In this document: in pieces, positions 40,173 through 49,788 of the stretch
Position numbering within the stretch: the first letter of the stretch is position 1
Layout: each line of letters opens with the position of its first letter
From: Cystobacterineae bacterium
GTDB lineage: Bacteria; Myxococcota; Myxococcia; Myxococcales; Myxococcaceae
DNA length: 64,000 nt
Direction of reading: 5' to 3'
Assembly: GCA_009781495.1 (NCBI GenBank)
Contig: WQYA01000001.1
Coordinates: 62,001 to 126,000 of the forward strand
Notes under the pieces: generated by a model
What the model saw: the letters and a program-made list of their open reading frames with translations, nothing else
Databases searched by the model: none
What the model was told of the DNA's origin: nothing
Translations under genes and position numbers: made by a program

Positions 40173-42383
40173 TTGATACGGCTAAGTGACATTTTGCAAC
40201 GGGTCAATTCTTATCACCCGAATCCAGATCTGGAAATGATCAAAAAGGCCTATGTGTATTCTGCCAAGTTACACCAAGGCCAGACGCGCAAATCCGGAGA
40301 ACCCTATTTAATACACCCATTGGAAGTTGCGGGATTGTTGGCGCAGTTGCGATTGGATGAAGCGTCGATAGTAGCTGGGCTTTTGCATGACACTTTGGAA
40401 GACACGCTGGCGACGGAAGAAGAATTGAGGGAGCTGTTTGGTCCAGAAGTGTTGTCCATCGTAGACGGTGTGACGAAGCTTTCGAAATATTCTGCTGCGG
40501 CGAATTTGGGGCACGAGGAGAAGCAGGCGGAGAACATTCGGAAGATGTTGGTAGCGATGGCCAAGGACATACGGGTGATACTTGTGAAGTTGGCAGACCG
40601 CACGCACAACATGCGGACGATGGACCATATGAAGGAGGAGGCGCAGGTACGGATTGCGCGTGAGACGGTAGACATTTTTGCTCCGTTAGCCAACCGTTTA
40701 GGCATAGGCTGGATAAAGGCGGAGCTGGAGGATTTGTCCTTCAAATACCTCAAACCCACCGAATATAATGCCTTGCTGAAGCAGGTGCAGAGCAAGCAGC
40801 GGGAGCGCGACAAATACATTGACGAAGTATGCGAGGTGATTTCGCAGAAACTCAAAGGGGAGGGCATTGAAGCCACGGTTGCCGGCCGCTTCAAACATCT
40901 TTCGAGCATTTATAGAAAGATGCGCAACCAGAACATTGAGTTTGATCAGATTTCCGACATTATTGCTTTTCGCATTGTTGTTGATGAATTGGCCCAGTGT
41001 TATGAGTCGCTGGGGTTGGTGCACCAGATGTGGAAGCCTGTACCGGGGCGATTCAAAGACTTCATTGCGATTCCGAAGCCCAACCTCTACCAGTCCTTGC
41101 ACACGACGGTGATAGGGCCCTTGTCCGAGCGGATAGAGATTCAAATTCGCACGAAGGAGATGCACCGGGTTGCCGAAGAAGGGATTGCGGCGCACTGGGC
41201 CTACAAAGAGGGGAAGAGTGTTGGGGCCAAGGGAAAATTTGCGGCCAAAAGCAATGAGGCCTTTGCCTGGTTGCGTCAGTTGGTGGAGTGGCAGACGGAT
41301 GTGAAGGATTCGCGCGAGTTTTTGGACACGGTGAAGGTGGATTTGTTTACGGACGAGGTGTTTGTCTTCACACCCATGGGGGAAGTGCGCGCATTGCCGA
41401 GGGGTGCGACGCCTGTGGATTTTGCCTATGCCATTCACTCTGACGTAGGCAACCGTTGTGTGGGCGCGAAGGTGAACGCGAAGATAGTGCCTTTGCGCTA
41501 CAAGCTGAAGAATGGGGACACGGTGGAGGTGTTGACCAACCCGCAGGCGCACCCGTCGAGCGATTGGCTGAACTTTGTGAAGACGGGCCGTGCGCAGCAG
41601 CGTATTCGTGGTTTTATTAAGCAGCAGCAGCGAGAAATCAGCCTGAAGTTGGGCAATGAGTTGGTGGACAAAGAATTTCGAAAATTCTCTTTGAACCGCA
41701 ACAGACTCAGCAAAGCAGGCAGAATGAAGGCTCTGGCTGAGAGCCAGGGCTACCGCTCCGAGAATGACTTGATGGCTGCTGTTGGCTACGGGAAGGTTTC
41801 TGCCGTGCAGATGGCGGAGAAGCTTTTCGGTGAGGAGAACAAGGAGCCCGTTTCCCGCAGCAGCATGGGAAGCGTAACGGATTTATTGGGGGATGGGATT
41901 GGCAAGATGACGAGTTTTGCCAAGAAGATAGTCGGCCAAAAGTCCAGCAGCAGCGGTGTAAGCATAGCAGGAATTAACGACGTATTGGTACGTTTTGGCC
42001 GCTGTTGCAACCCCGTGCCGGGAGACCCCATTGTTGGTTTTATTACGCGCGGCAGAGGGGCCACGGTGCATGTGTTGGGTTGTCCCAAGGCCTTGTCGAC
42101 GGATCCAGACAGGAGTGTTGACGTGGAGTGGAACGTGGACGAAGGTTTCAAGAGGAGGGTGAGCTTACGTGTATTGACGACAGATCGCCCAGGTGTGTTG
42201 GCGGAGATTTCCAACACTTTCTCGAAGCGTGACGTCAACATTTCCCAAGCCAATTGTCGCGCCACAGGAGATGCTCGTGCGGTGAATACTTTCGAGGTGG
42301 GCGTCAGCGACTTGAAGCAGCTGAACGAGTTGATGCGCAGCCTTGAGAAACTGGATGGGGTATTTTCCGTGGAGCGTCTCTAG
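40173..42383 (+). CDS. Bifunctional (p)ppGpp synthetase/hydrolase, Rel/SpoT
   Basis: The 736-residue RSH enzyme makes and degrades (p)ppGpp. The hydrolase HD domain is intact ('HQGQTRKSGEPYLIHPLEVA', HD at 72-73 in 'LLHDTLEDT'), as is the synthetase domain ('GRFKHLSSIYRKMRNQ', 'FKDFIAIPKPNLYQSLHTTV'). TGS ('FTPMGEVRALPRGATPVDFA'), a Cys-containing helical/CC domain ('RFGRCCNPVPGDPIVGFI') and a C-terminal ACT domain follow. The N-terminus aligns with the family from 'MIRLSDIL', so the TTG at 40173 is the likely start, although no strong ribosome site is visible; the next ATG would cut into the HD domain. The gene leads yebC-ruvC-ruvA-ruvB. Confidence 0.95.
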   Translation: MIRLSDILQRVNSYHPNPDLEMIKKAYVYSAKLHQGQTRKSGEPYLIHPLEVAGLLAQLRLDEASIVAGLLHDTLEDTLATEEELRELFGPEVLSIVDGVTKLSKYSAAANLGHEEKQAENIRKMLVAMAKDIRVILVKLADRTHNMRTMDHMKEEAQVRIARETVDIFAPLANRLGIGWIKAELEDLSFKYLKPTEYNALLKQVQSKQRERDKYIDEVCEVISQKLKGEGIEATVAGRFKHLSSIYRKMRNQNIEFDQISDIIAFRIVVDELAQCYESLGLVHQMWKPVPGRFKDFIAIPKPNLYQSLHTTVIGPLSERIEIQIRTKEMHRVAEEGIAAHWAYKEGKSVGAKGKFAAKSNEAFAWLRQLVEWQTDVKDSREFLDTVKVDLFTDEVFVFTPMGEVRALPRGATPVDFAYAIHSDVGNRCVGAKVNAKIVPLRYKLKNGDTVEVLTNPQAHPSSDWLNFVKTGRAQQRIRGFIKQQQREISLKLGNELVDKEFRKFSLNRNRLSKAGRMKALAESQGYRSENDLMAAVGYGKVSAVQMAEKLFGEENKEPVSRSSMGSVTDLLGDGIGKMTSFAKKIVGQKSSSSGVSIAGINDVLVRFGRCCNPVPGDPIVGFITRGRGATVHVLGCPKALSTDPDRSVDVEWNVDEGFKRRVSLRVLTTDRPGVLAEISNTFSKRDVNISQANCRATGDARAVNTFEVGVSDLKQLNELMRSLEKLDGVFSVERL

Positions 42384-42413
42384 AAACCGAAGAGACACAA
42401 CGAAGGAGTGGAC

Positions 42414-43166
42414 ATGTCAGGCCACAACCGATGGACCAAAATAAAGCGCCAGAAAGCGGCCCAAGGGGCCAGCAAAGGCAAGTTGTTTACGAAGTTGATA
42501 CGTGAAATTACGGTTGCGGCCAAGCAAGGCGGCGGCGAGCCTGCGAGCAATGCGCGCCTAAGGCTTGCCGTCCAAGCGGCACGAGAAGCCAACATGCCCA
42601 ACGACACCATTTCGCGTGCCATAAAAAAGGGGACAGGGGAGTTAGGGGGTTCAGCTCTAGAGGAGATGATATACGAGGGCTACGCTCCAGGTGGCGTAGC
42701 CGTATTGGTAGAGTGCCTAACCGACAATTTAAACCGCACAGCGGGGGACATACGCTCCCTGTTTTCCAAGTATGGGGGCAACCTTGCGGCGGCGGGCTCG
42801 GTCCGTTTTTTATTTGAGAAGAAGGGGGTGATTGGGGTGGAGGCCTCTTTGAGTGAGGAGGAGGTCATGGGCAAGGCCATAGAAGCGGGGGCGGAGGATG
42901 TTATATTTGTAGAGGGGGAGGGTTGGGAGTTGCACACTTTGCCTGGGGACTTGCAGCAAGTGGCGCAGGCTTTGGAGCAGAAGGCGCTTCGGCCGCGCGC
43001 GACGCGGTGGAACTATTTCCCCAGCACGCTGGCCAAGGTGGAGGGGGAGGTGGCGGGGAAGCTGATGAAGTTGTTGGAGCTGTTGGAGGAGCATGACGAC
43101 GTGCAGAATGTGTTTTCGAATTTTGAGATGGACGATGCGACGATGGATGCCATTTCCGAGGTTTGA
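42414..43166 (+). CDS. yebC: YebC/PmpR family transcription or translation factor
   Basis: A 250-residue protein starting 'MSGHNRWTKIKRQKAAQGAS' (the hallmark N-terminus of the family), with AAGGAG upstream. 'LFTKLIREITVAAKQGGGEP', 'NMPNDTISRAIKKGTGE' and 'YEGYAPGGVAVLVECLTDN' are all typical, and the acidic C-terminal domain is full length. YebC proteins act as DNA-binding regulators and, in recent work, relieve ribosome stalling at proline stretches. That fits a genome with very Pro-rich linkers such as those at 4.5 kb and 39.8 kb. It stands directly before ruvCAB, as in many proteobacteria. Confidence 0.95.
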   Translation: MSGHNRWTKIKRQKAAQGASKGKLFTKLIREITVAAKQGGGEPASNARLRLAVQAAREANMPNDTISRAIKKGTGELGGSALEEMIYEGYAPGGVAVLVECLTDNLNRTAGDIRSLFSKYGGNLAAAGSVRFLFEKKGVIGVEASLSEEEVMGKAIEAGAEDVIFVEGEGWELHTLPGDLQQVAQALEQKALRPRATRWNYFPSTLAKVEGEVAGKLMKLLELLEEHDDVQNVFSNFEMDDATMDAISEV

Positions 43167-43207
43167 AACGAGGCGGAGAGTTTGAGGACGCATAACCCGG
43201 GAAGAGC

Positions 43208-43786
43208 ATGCGCATACTCGGCATAGATCCAGGAAGCAGGTTTGTGGGTTTTGGAGTGATTGAGGTTGAGGGCCACGCCTACCGTTGTTTGGACTGTGGT
43301 ATATTGCGGGCCATACACCTGCAACGTTTGGACGAAAAGCTTCTGCATATTTTTGAAGGGCTTTCGGAGTTGTTGCGCAAGCACAGGCCCGATGCTGTAG
43401 CCATTGAGGAAGTTTTTTTCGGCAAGCAGAAGAACCCGCGGGGCATTTTATTGCTTGGCCAGGCGCGAGGCGTAGCGGTATTGGCAGCGGCGCAGGGGGG
43501 GGCGCCCCTCTATGAATACAGTGCTTCACGTATCAAGAGGGCCGTAGGGGCAGGGGGGGGTGGCAGCAAAGGCGGGGTAGAGCGTATGGTAAGGATGTTA
43601 TTAGACTTACCCGAGCAGTCGATGAGGGCGGATGCCTATGACGGGTTAGCGATTGCGTTGTGTCATGCGCATGTTGTGTTGGGGATGGGGAGTTCCCTTT
43701 CCAAGGCCTCTGCGGCGAAGGCCGCCGCTTCTTCATTTGCCGAACGTTTGAAAAAGAGTTACGTCGCCCCGAAGGAAGCCAAATGA
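43208..43786 (+). CDS. ruvC: Holliday junction resolvase RuvC
   Basis: The 192-residue endonuclease cuts Holliday junctions. The acidic active site is present: Asp7 in 'MRILGIDPGSRFVGFGVIE', Glu in 'DAVAIEEVFFGKQKNPRG', and the Asp pair in 'MRADAYDGLAIALCHAH'. A Gly-rich insertion ('AVGAGGGGSKGGVERMV') sits in the loop that normally reads 'GnGrAsKeQVq'. The C-terminal 30 residues are an added Ser/Ala/Lys-rich tail. The stop overlaps ruvA by 4 nt. Confidence 0.94.
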   Translation: MRILGIDPGSRFVGFGVIEVEGHAYRCLDCGILRAIHLQRLDEKLLHIFEGLSELLRKHRPDAVAIEEVFFGKQKNPRGILLLGQARGVAVLAAAQGGAPLYEYSASRIKRAVGAGGGGSKGGVERMVRMLLDLPEQSMRADAYDGLAIALCHAHVVLGMGSSLSKASAAKAAASSFAERLKKSYVAPKEAK

Positions 43787-44388
43787 TAGCCCGACTCTCT
43801 GGGGTACTAGAAGACAAAGCCAAGGATGAAGTGGTGATTGACGTAGCCGGCGTAGGCTACCGTGTTTTTTGCTCTGCACAAACCTTATCTCAATTGCCTG
43901 CTTTGGGCGAGCCGGCGCGTGTGAGGATACGCACGCTGGTGCGCGAGGACGCCATTGACTTATATGGTTTTGCCGAGCAAGCCGAAGAGGCTATGTTTAT
44001 GCTGTTAACTTCCGTTTCTCACATAGGCCCGAAGTTGGCCCTGGGAATTCTTTCGGGCATAGGCATTGACGAACTTTGCGCGGCGTTGCGCGGAGGGGAT
44101 TCGGCGCGTTTGACGCAGTTGCATGGGGTGGGGAAGAAGACGGCGGAGCGCTTGGTTTTGGAGCTCAAAGACAAGGTAGCTGCTTTGCCTGCGGCTTCCA
44201 CGGGGATGAGCATGCCCAGTGTGAGCGTGGCTGTTCCGGTGCCCACGGATCTTGTTTCCGCGCTTGTCAATTTGGGCTACAAGGAGAACAAAGCGCGTGC
44301 GGCCGTGCTTTTGGCCGTAGACAGTTTGGGCGAAGAAGCTGGGCTTGAAGCTCTGCTCAAAGAGTCTTTGAGGCATTGCAGGCGTTGA
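43783..44388 (+). CDS. ruvA: Holliday junction branch migration protein RuvA
   Basis: This 201-residue junction-binding subunit of RuvAB starts 'MIARLSGVLEDKAKDEVVID' at ATG 43783, overlapping the ruvC TGA. Domain I has 'VGYRVFCSAQTL', domain II the helix-hairpin-helix pairs 'LLTSVSHIGPKLALGIL' and 'LHGVGKKTAERLVLELKDK', and the C-terminal RuvB-contact domain 'DLVSALVNLGYKENKARAAV'. Length and order are standard. Confidence 0.95.
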   Translation: MIARLSGVLEDKAKDEVVIDVAGVGYRVFCSAQTLSQLPALGEPARVRIRTLVREDAIDLYGFAEQAEEAMFMLLTSVSHIGPKLALGILSGIGIDELCAALRGGDSARLTQLHGVGKKTAERLVLELKDKVAALPAASTGMSMPSVSVAVPVPTDLVSALVNLGYKENKARAAVLLAVDSLGEEAGLEALLKESLRHCRR

Positions 44389-44407
44389 AAGAGGACGGTG
44401 AAGCACT

Positions 44408-45430
44408 TTGGCAAAACGAAAAACTCCTGAGTTAGAGCCTGAATGCTCCAAAGAGGACATACGCACAGAGTTGTCCCTACGTCCCAGAAGCTTTGAAGAT
44501 TATGTAGGCCAAGCAGAGATTATAGAAAAGATTAAAATTTATGTAAAAGCAGCGCAAGAGCGCAGAGAGGCTTTGGATCATTGTTTATTTTCAGGGCCTC
44601 CGGGGCTAGGGAAGACTTCTCTGGCGCATATTTTAGCGACGGAGATGAGGGTAGGCCTACACATTACATCGGGGCCTGCTTTAGAAAAGAAGGGAGATTT
44701 AGCAGGGATACTGACCAATTTAGCGCCTGGGGACATTCTTTTTGTCGATGAGATTCATCGTCTAAGCTCTGTTGTTGAAGAATATTTATACCCGGCGATG
44801 GAAGACTATCGTTTGGACATAACCATCGACTCTGGCCCGGCGGCGCGGGCGATGAAGATAGATTTGGCGCCCTTCACGTTGGTTGCGGCGACGACGCGCG
44901 TGGGTTTGTTGACTTCGCCGCTGAGGAATCGTTTTCACATACAGGAGCGCCTGGAATTCTATACTCAAGAAGAATTGGTGCGTATTTTGCGTCGTTCTGC
45001 GAAGATGCTTGCTGTGCAATTGGAAGCGGAAGGGGCCACAGAGATTGCGCGACGCTCACGCGGGACGCCACGGATTGCGATTCGTCTGCTTCGACGCGTG
45101 AGGGATTTTGCTCAAATACAGAGTCAAGGCCGCATACACCTGGCATTGGCTTGTCAAGTTTTGGATCGCCTTCAGGTGGACAAACAGGGTTTGGATTTGA
45201 TGGACAGGCGATTTTTAAAGACTTTGGTTGAAAAATTTGGAGGGGGCCCCGTAGGGATAGAGACTTTATCTGCGGCATTGGGGGAGGAGAGGGAGACATT
45301 GGAGGAGGTGTGCGAGCCTTTTTTGTTGCAACAAGGTTTGTTGCAAAGGACACCGAGGGGCCGTATTGCCACAGAGAGGACGTGGGGATATATAGGCTGC
45401 GCGAACGCCAAGAGGGAAAAAGTCGGATAA
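44408..45430 (+). CDS. ruvB: Holliday junction helicase RuvB
   Basis: The 340-residue AAA+ motor drives branch migration. Walker A is '[16 protein letters not shown]', Walker B '[20 protein letters not shown]' and sensor 1 '[20 protein letters not shown]'. The arginine finger and the winged helix ('[18 protein letters not shown]', '[15 protein letters not shown]') follow. The start is TTG 44408 ([12 protein letters not shown]...), 19 bp after ruvA. There are no in-frame ATGs before the conserved '[12 protein letters not shown]'. Confidence 0.95.
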   Translation: MAKRKTPELEPECSKEDIRTELSLRPRSFEDYVGQAEIIEKIKIYVKAAQERREALDHCLFSGPPGLGKTSLAHILATEMRVGLHITSGPALEKKGDLAGILTNLAPGDILFVDEIHRLSSVVEEYLYPAMEDYRLDITIDSGPAARAMKIDLAPFTLVAATTRVGLLTSPLRNRFHIQERLEFYTQEELVRILRRSAKMLAVQLEAEGATEIARRSRGTPRIAIRLLRRVRDFAQIQSQGRIHLALACQVLDRLQVDKQGLDLMDRRFLKTLVEKFGGGPVGIETLSAALGEERETLEEVCEPFLLQQGLLQRTPRGRIATERTWGYIGCANAKREKVG

Positions 45431-45582
45431 AGCAGTAAATTTATTTTTTGATGATATATGTTCCCCAAAGAAGACAACTGTCTCATGAATAAAGCAGTGG
45501 TTTTTATCCCATTGAGAGAAGTAGAAGTTTGAGCGTAGTGGATATATGCTTCTCTTGGTGGTTTTAGGAGAGTTGATTTTTT

Positions 45583-46506
45583 ATGATCTCTGGTTGGCAG
45601 TTGACATTGAGGCGGTCTGTTTCTTGCTCGGGCATAGGGTTACATTCTGGAAAACCTGTGCGTTTGGTAGTTTCCCCTGCTCCTGTGGACAGTGGGATTG
45701 TTTTTGTGCGAGAGGATTTGCCGAGCAAGCCCACCATTCCTGCGCGTTCCGAAAAAGTTTTGGACACTTCCTTGGCGACGACGCTGGGGCAAAAGGGGGA
45801 AGGTGTTGGTACGGTTGAGCATTTAATGGCGGCGTTTGGGGGCTTAGGGATAGACAATGCGCGGGTAGAGGTGGATGGGCCGGAGTTGCCCATTTTAGAT
45901 GGGAGTGCCGCGCCTTTTGTAGCATTGTTAAAAGAAGCCGGGGTGAGGGAGCAAGGGGCGCCCAAGACTTATATGGTTATAAAAAAGGCGGTGACCGTCC
46001 GAAGCGGAGACAAGTTTGCGTCATTGGCGCCTGCCTCTGAGTTTCGTGTGGACTGCACCATCGACTTTCAGCATCCGCTCATTACGGACCAGACTTATGG
46101 AATGAAGATAACCCCAGAGTCTTTTGTGAACGAATTGGCGAGGGCCAGAACCTTCTGTTTTCTGCAGGACATAGAGAAACTGAAGCACATTGGCCTGGCC
46201 CAAGGTGGAAGCCTTGAGAATGCGGTGGTCATCGACAAATTCTCCATTCTCAATTCCGAGGGCCTTCGTTTTCCGGATGAGTTTGTTCGCCACAAGCTTT
46301 TGGATGCCCTGGGTGATTTGGCTTTGTTGGGCAAGCCTTTGCTGGCGCACTTGACGGCCTACAAGACGGGGCACACGTTAAACCAGCAATTGGTCAAAGC
46401 CGTGTTGGCGGACCCCAATGCCTTTGAGTTGGTGAGGCTGAAGCCGGAAGAAGCGGTTTCTGCATGGATTCACGGTGTGCTTTCACCTTCACCGCACATT
46501 GCATAA
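45583..46506 (+). CDS. lpxC: UDP-3-O-acyl-N-acetylglucosamine deacetylase
   Basis: The 307-residue zinc enzyme carries out the committed step of lipid A synthesis. 'RSVSCSGIGLHSGKPV' is the N-terminal signature. Zinc ligands are His in 'GVGTVEHLMAAFGG' and His and Asp in 'EFVRHKLLDALGDLALLG'; the catalytic His lies in the C-terminal 'LTAYKTGHTLNQQLV'. 'ARARTFCFLQDIEKL' is conserved. It appears to be its own unit after ruvB, with a 150-bp gap. Its presence shows an LPS-type outer membrane. Confidence 0.95.
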   Translation: MISGWQLTLRRSVSCSGIGLHSGKPVRLVVSPAPVDSGIVFVREDLPSKPTIPARSEKVLDTSLATTLGQKGEGVGTVEHLMAAFGGLGIDNARVEVDGPELPILDGSAAPFVALLKEAGVREQGAPKTYMVIKKAVTVRSGDKFASLAPASEFRVDCTIDFQHPLITDQTYGMKITPESFVNELARARTFCFLQDIEKLKHIGLAQGGSLENAVVIDKFSILNSEGLRFPDEFVRHKLLDALGDLALLGKPLLAHLTAYKTGHTLNQQLVKAVLADPNAFELVRLKPEEAVSAWIHGVLSPSPHIA

Positions 46507-46526
46507 CAAGCTCAGCCCAGCGAACC

Positions 46527-46559
46527 GACACTTAAAATTGTGGGCGGTGTGTCATTTTT
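46527..46559 (+). terminator. Possible terminator after lpxC
   Basis: GACAC (46527-46531) and GTGTC (46549-46553) could pair, followed by ATTTTTA. The stem is short, so this is a weak call. The rest of 46507-46725 holds no gene I can support. Confidence 0.3.
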
Positions 46560-46725
46560 AAATGCCGGGCAGTATCCCAGTTAGAGGAAGGCGAGGTTGT
46601 TGTGGGGGGCGTGCACGGAAGTGGACGAGCTAAGCCAAAACGAGCCTGTCACTCTATGACGACAAAGGGAGACACTGCCAGATTGTCATTGCGGTTAGCC
46701 ATATTTCGGCATATGAGCCCTAGGC

Positions 46726-47754
46726 ATGTCGAAACATTCTCATATGGTTGCATTGGTTGCTTCGTTGGTTTTCGTTTTTGGGTTGAATGCGTGCACACCT
46801 TCAAAAGGCAAGGGTGCAGCGAGTCGTTCTGCTCAAGACATTGGAATGGTTGCTGCTACGTTTAATGATAAGACACTGACGCTCAAAGAGATAGACGCAG
46901 AGCTTGGAGAGTCTTTGCATGAGGCCCGAAAACGTGCTGCCTCGGGGATGGCTTTCAAGGCCATTCTCGAAGAGAAGGCGAAAGAAAAAGGTATTCCATC
47001 CAAAGAGTTGATGGATATGGAGCTTCAGATGCGCACGAAGCCTCCAACAGAGGCAGAGGCGATGGCTTTGTTTGAAGCCAGTCAAGCTCGGTTGCCGCCA
47101 GGCACGACATTTGAGCAGGTACGGGGGGACATTGAAAACTACCTCAAGAGTCAATCCGGCGCCAAAGTAGCTCAAGAGCTTCAGGAGGCTTGGTTAGAAG
47201 AGGCCAACTTTAAATTTATATTGGTTTTTGAAGCGAAGCGTGTGGACATAGAGGCCCTAGGGCCCTCTGTGGGACCGGAGAAGGGCCAAGTCACCATTGT
47301 TGAGTTTTCGGATTTTGAATGTCCCTATTGCCGGCAAGGTTCCAAGACAATTGCAGAAATTGTGAAGGCCTACCCAACCCAAGTGAAGTTGCATTTCCGT
47401 CATTTTCCTTTAGAGTTTCATTCCAAGGCGCCCAAAGCTGCCCAAGCGGCGCTTTGTGCGGATGAGCAAGGCAAATTTTGGGAATACCATGACATTTTGT
47501 TTGATAACCAAGGCAAATTGGAAGTGGAAGACTTAAAGGAGCACGCCAAGACTTTGTCTTTGGATGAGCTCAAATTTGCTGAGTGCTTGGACTCTGGAAA
47601 ACATGCTGAAACCGTCCAAAAGGACATGGAGGCGGGGAAGGCAGCGGGGGTGAGTGGGACACCGGCATTTTTCATTAACGGCATATTGTTGAGTGGCGCC
47701 TACCCCATTGAAAAATTCAAAGAAATAATAGAACAAGAGTTGCAAGCCCAGTGA
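46726..47754 (+). CDS. DsbA-type thioredoxin-fold lipoprotein with helical N-domain
   Basis: A 342-residue lipoprotein (lipobox LNAC, Cys23). Residues about 40-165 are helical and resemble the SurA/PpiC N-terminal chaperone domain ('NDKTLTLKEIDAELGESLHE'). From about residue 185 a DsbA-like thioredoxin domain has the active site CPYC ('VEFSDFECPYCRQGSKTI') and the cis-proline loop 'GVSGTPAFFINGILLSGAYP'. Such proteins are found in Myxococcota and act on periplasmic disulfides. This fits with the very Cys-rich exported proteins in the window, though the substrate link is inference. It overlaps pyrF by 4 nt. Confidence 0.88.
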   Translation: MSKHSHMVALVASLVFVFGLNACTPSKGKGAASRSAQDIGMVAATFNDKTLTLKEIDAELGESLHEARKRAASGMAFKAILEEKAKEKGIPSKELMDMELQMRTKPPTEAEAMALFEASQARLPPGTTFEQVRGDIENYLKSQSGAKVAQELQEAWLEEANFKFILVFEAKRVDIEALGPSVGPEKGQVTIVEFSDFECPYCRQGSKTIAEIVKAYPTQVKLHFRHFPLEFHSKAPKAAQAALCADEQGKFWEYHDILFDNQGKLEVEDLKEHAKTLSLDELKFAECLDSGKHAETVQKDMEAGKAAGVSGTPAFFINGILLSGAYPIEKFKEIIEQELQAQ

Positions 47755-48506
47755 GGCCTGCCCCTCAAAAGCTGGTTTTAGCGGCGGACCTCCCTTTAGA
47801 CTTGGCACAGCGGCTTTATTCTGAAGTGGCTGTGCATTTTGGAGTGGTGAAAGTCGGCCTTTCTCTCTTTGTTGAGCATGGCCCCAAGGCTGTGGAAGTT
47901 TTCCGCAAGCTTGGGGCGCGTGTTTTTTTGGACCTCAAGCTGCATGACATACCCAACACCATCCACTTGGCTGCGCAGCGTGCAGCGGCCATGGGCGTGG
48001 ACTACTTGACGGTACACGCTTCAGGTGGAAGGGCCATGCTTTGTGCTGCGTTGGAAGGAGCGGCGAAGGGGGCTGCCCTTGCTGGCCATAAGCCCCCCCA
48101 ACTGTTGGCCGTAACGGTATTGACTTCCATAGGGGAGGCGGACATGGAGGCCTTGGGGTTTAGAGCAGGGGGGCTGGCTTCTCAAGTAGAACGTTTAGCC
48201 CTATTAGCCCATGAAGCTGGGGTGGGGGGGGTGGTATGCTCTGTAGAAGAAGCCACTGCCTTGAGGCAGCGTCTGGGCAACGGGGTGGTGTTATGCACCC
48301 CCGGCCTAAGGCCTCAGGGGGGGCAGAAGGCGGACCAATCCCGCACACAAACCCCGAGGCAAGCCATCCTTTCCGGGGCGGATTTGCTGGTTGTGGGCCG
48401 ACCTGTCTATGAAGCAGCAAACCCGCAGCAAGCTGCAAGCCTGTTAGCAGCGGAGGTAGCGGGTGCTTTAGAGGAGCTAGCCGTAGGGGCTAAGGCAATA
48501 ATTTAA
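47751..48506 (+). CDS. pyrF: Orotidine 5'-phosphate decarboxylase
   Basis: The 251-residue enzyme makes UMP from OMP. The catalytic Lys/Asp set is 'VFLDLKLHDIPNTIH'. The first barrel strand is 'LVLAADLPLDLAQRL', and the phosphate-binding end is 'LCTPGLRPQGGQKADQ' and 'GADLLVVGRPVYEA'. The start is GTG 47751, overlapping the stop of the DsbA-like gene (GTGA). The last 17 bp overlap the converging tyrS gene, an unusual tail-to-tail overlap. Part of the coding sequence is rich in G runs and TA-ending codons. Confidence 0.95.
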   Translation: MRPAPQKLVLAADLPLDLAQRLYSEVAVHFGVVKVGLSLFVEHGPKAVEVFRKLGARVFLDLKLHDIPNTIHLAAQRAAAMGVDYLTVHASGGRAMLCAALEGAAKGAALAGHKPPQLLAVTVLTSIGEADMEALGFRAGGLASQVERLALLAHEAGVGGVVCSVEEATALRQRLGNGVVLCTPGLRPQGGQKADQSRTQTPRQAILSGADLLVVGRPVYEAANPQQAASLLAAEVAGALEELAVGAKAII

Positions 48507-49752
48507 GCCGCAGGCCTTTAAGTTTACCCACTTGCAGGAAATATTCACCCTCTTCTAACTCTGCTTTAGCGTCACTGACTTTGTGTTGATTTAGTCGCAC
48601 GCCGCCTTGCTCCAAGAGTCTGCGTGCTTGGGAGGCCGAATCCGCCAGCTGTGTTTGCGCAAGAATTTTGGCAAGAGCGCATTTGGAAGCTCCATGAAGC
48701 TGCAATTCTCGGTATGGAAAACTCTGGGCATCTATCTCTTTGCGAGAAAAACGCTGCTCAAAATCCGCTGCCGCTTTTTGTGCGGCTTGGTGGCTGTGGA
48801 AGCGTTTTGTCATTTCAAAGGCCAACTCTGTTTTGGCGTCCTTCGGGTTTTTGTCTCCGGAGTGCGTGGCTTGTTTCAAAGCGGCAAGCTCTGGAGTGCT
48901 TTTGGAAGAGAGCAATTCAAAATAGCGCCACATCAACTCGTCTGAAATGGACATGAGTTTGCCGAAAATCTGCTCGGGCGGCTCATCAATTCCAATATAA
49001 TTCCCAAGGCTTTTTGACATTTTTTCGCCGACAAGCCTTCCTTCTTCCATATGCGCGTCCGTGCCTTCCAAGATGGGGCCTGTCATGACGACTTGAGGTG
49101 CAAGCCCATAATCTCTCATGAGGTGGCGGCCCACGAGCAGGTTAAAAATTTGGTCCGTAGAGCCCATTTCGACGTCGGCCTTCAGCGCCACCGAGTCATA
49201 GGCTTGGAGCAACGGATAGAGGAATTCATGCAAGGAGATGGTGCGTCCTTCGCGAAAGCGCTGTTTGAAGTCGTCTCTCTCCAGCATTCTGGCGACGGAA
49301 TAATGCGCAGCCAAGCGCACAAGCCCTTCGGTGCCGAGGGAGTCCAGCCATTCTGAGTTGAAGCGGATTTCGGTTGTTTGAGGGTCCAAAATTTTGAAAA
49401 CCTGTTGCTTATAGGTTTCGGCATTGGCGGCGACTTCGTCTCGTTGCAAGGCCGGCCGCGTCAAATTTTTCCCTGAAGGGTCTCCAATCATCGCTGTGAA
49501 GTCGCCAATCAGAAAGACGATTTTGTGGCCAAACTGTTGAAAGCGGCGCATGCGCATGAGCAGCAGGCTGTGTCCCAGGTGCAAGTCAGGCCGGCTTGGA
49601 TCAAACCCCACCTTAACCGTCAGCGGTTTCTGTTCAGCAAAGGAGCGTTTCAATTTTTCCAGAAGCTCTTCTTTGGAGTGAAGCTCCAAGCTTGCACGGG
49701 TAACTTCCAGAAACTGCTCTTCAGGGGTGGCTTGAATAAGGGAGGAGGGCAT
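48490..49752 (-). CDS. tyrS: Tyrosyl-tRNA synthetase
   Basis: A class Ic synthetase of 420 residues. The HIGH-type motif HLGH is in 'GFDPSRPDLHLGHSLLLMRM' and KMSKS in 'RLVGEKMSKSLGNYIG'. A C-terminal S4-like RNA-binding domain follows ('DSASQARRLLEQGGVRLNQH'). The 'FLIGDFTAMIGDPSGKNLTR' stretch marks the TyrRS form with a longer KMSKS domain common in proteobacteria such as Haemophilus and Pseudomonas. It overlaps pyrF at the 3' end. moaA lies upstream on the same strand with a 36-bp gap. Confidence 0.95.
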   Translation of the reverse strand: MPSSLIQATPEEQFLEVTRASLELHSKEELLEKLKRSFAEQKPLTVKVGFDPSRPDLHLGHSLLLMRMRRFQQFGHKIVFLIGDFTAMIGDPSGKNLTRPALQRDEVAANAETYKQQVFKILDPQTTEIRFNSEWLDSLGTEGLVRLAAHYSVARMLERDDFKQRFREGRTISLHEFLYPLLQAYDSVALKADVEMGSTDQIFNLLVGRHLMRDYGLAPQVVMTGPILEGTDAHMEEGRLVGEKMSKSLGNYIGIDEPPEQIFGKLMSISDELMWRYFELLSSKSTPELAALKQATHSGDKNPKDAKTELAFEMTKRFHSHQAAQKAAADFEQRFSRKEIDAQSFPYRELQLHGASKCALAKILAQTQLADSASQARRLLEQGGVRLNQHKVSDAKAELEEGEYFLQVGKLKGLRLKLLP

Positions 49753-49788
49753 GTCGGACTCGAAAAAGCTTCAAACAGGGTTTTGGCT

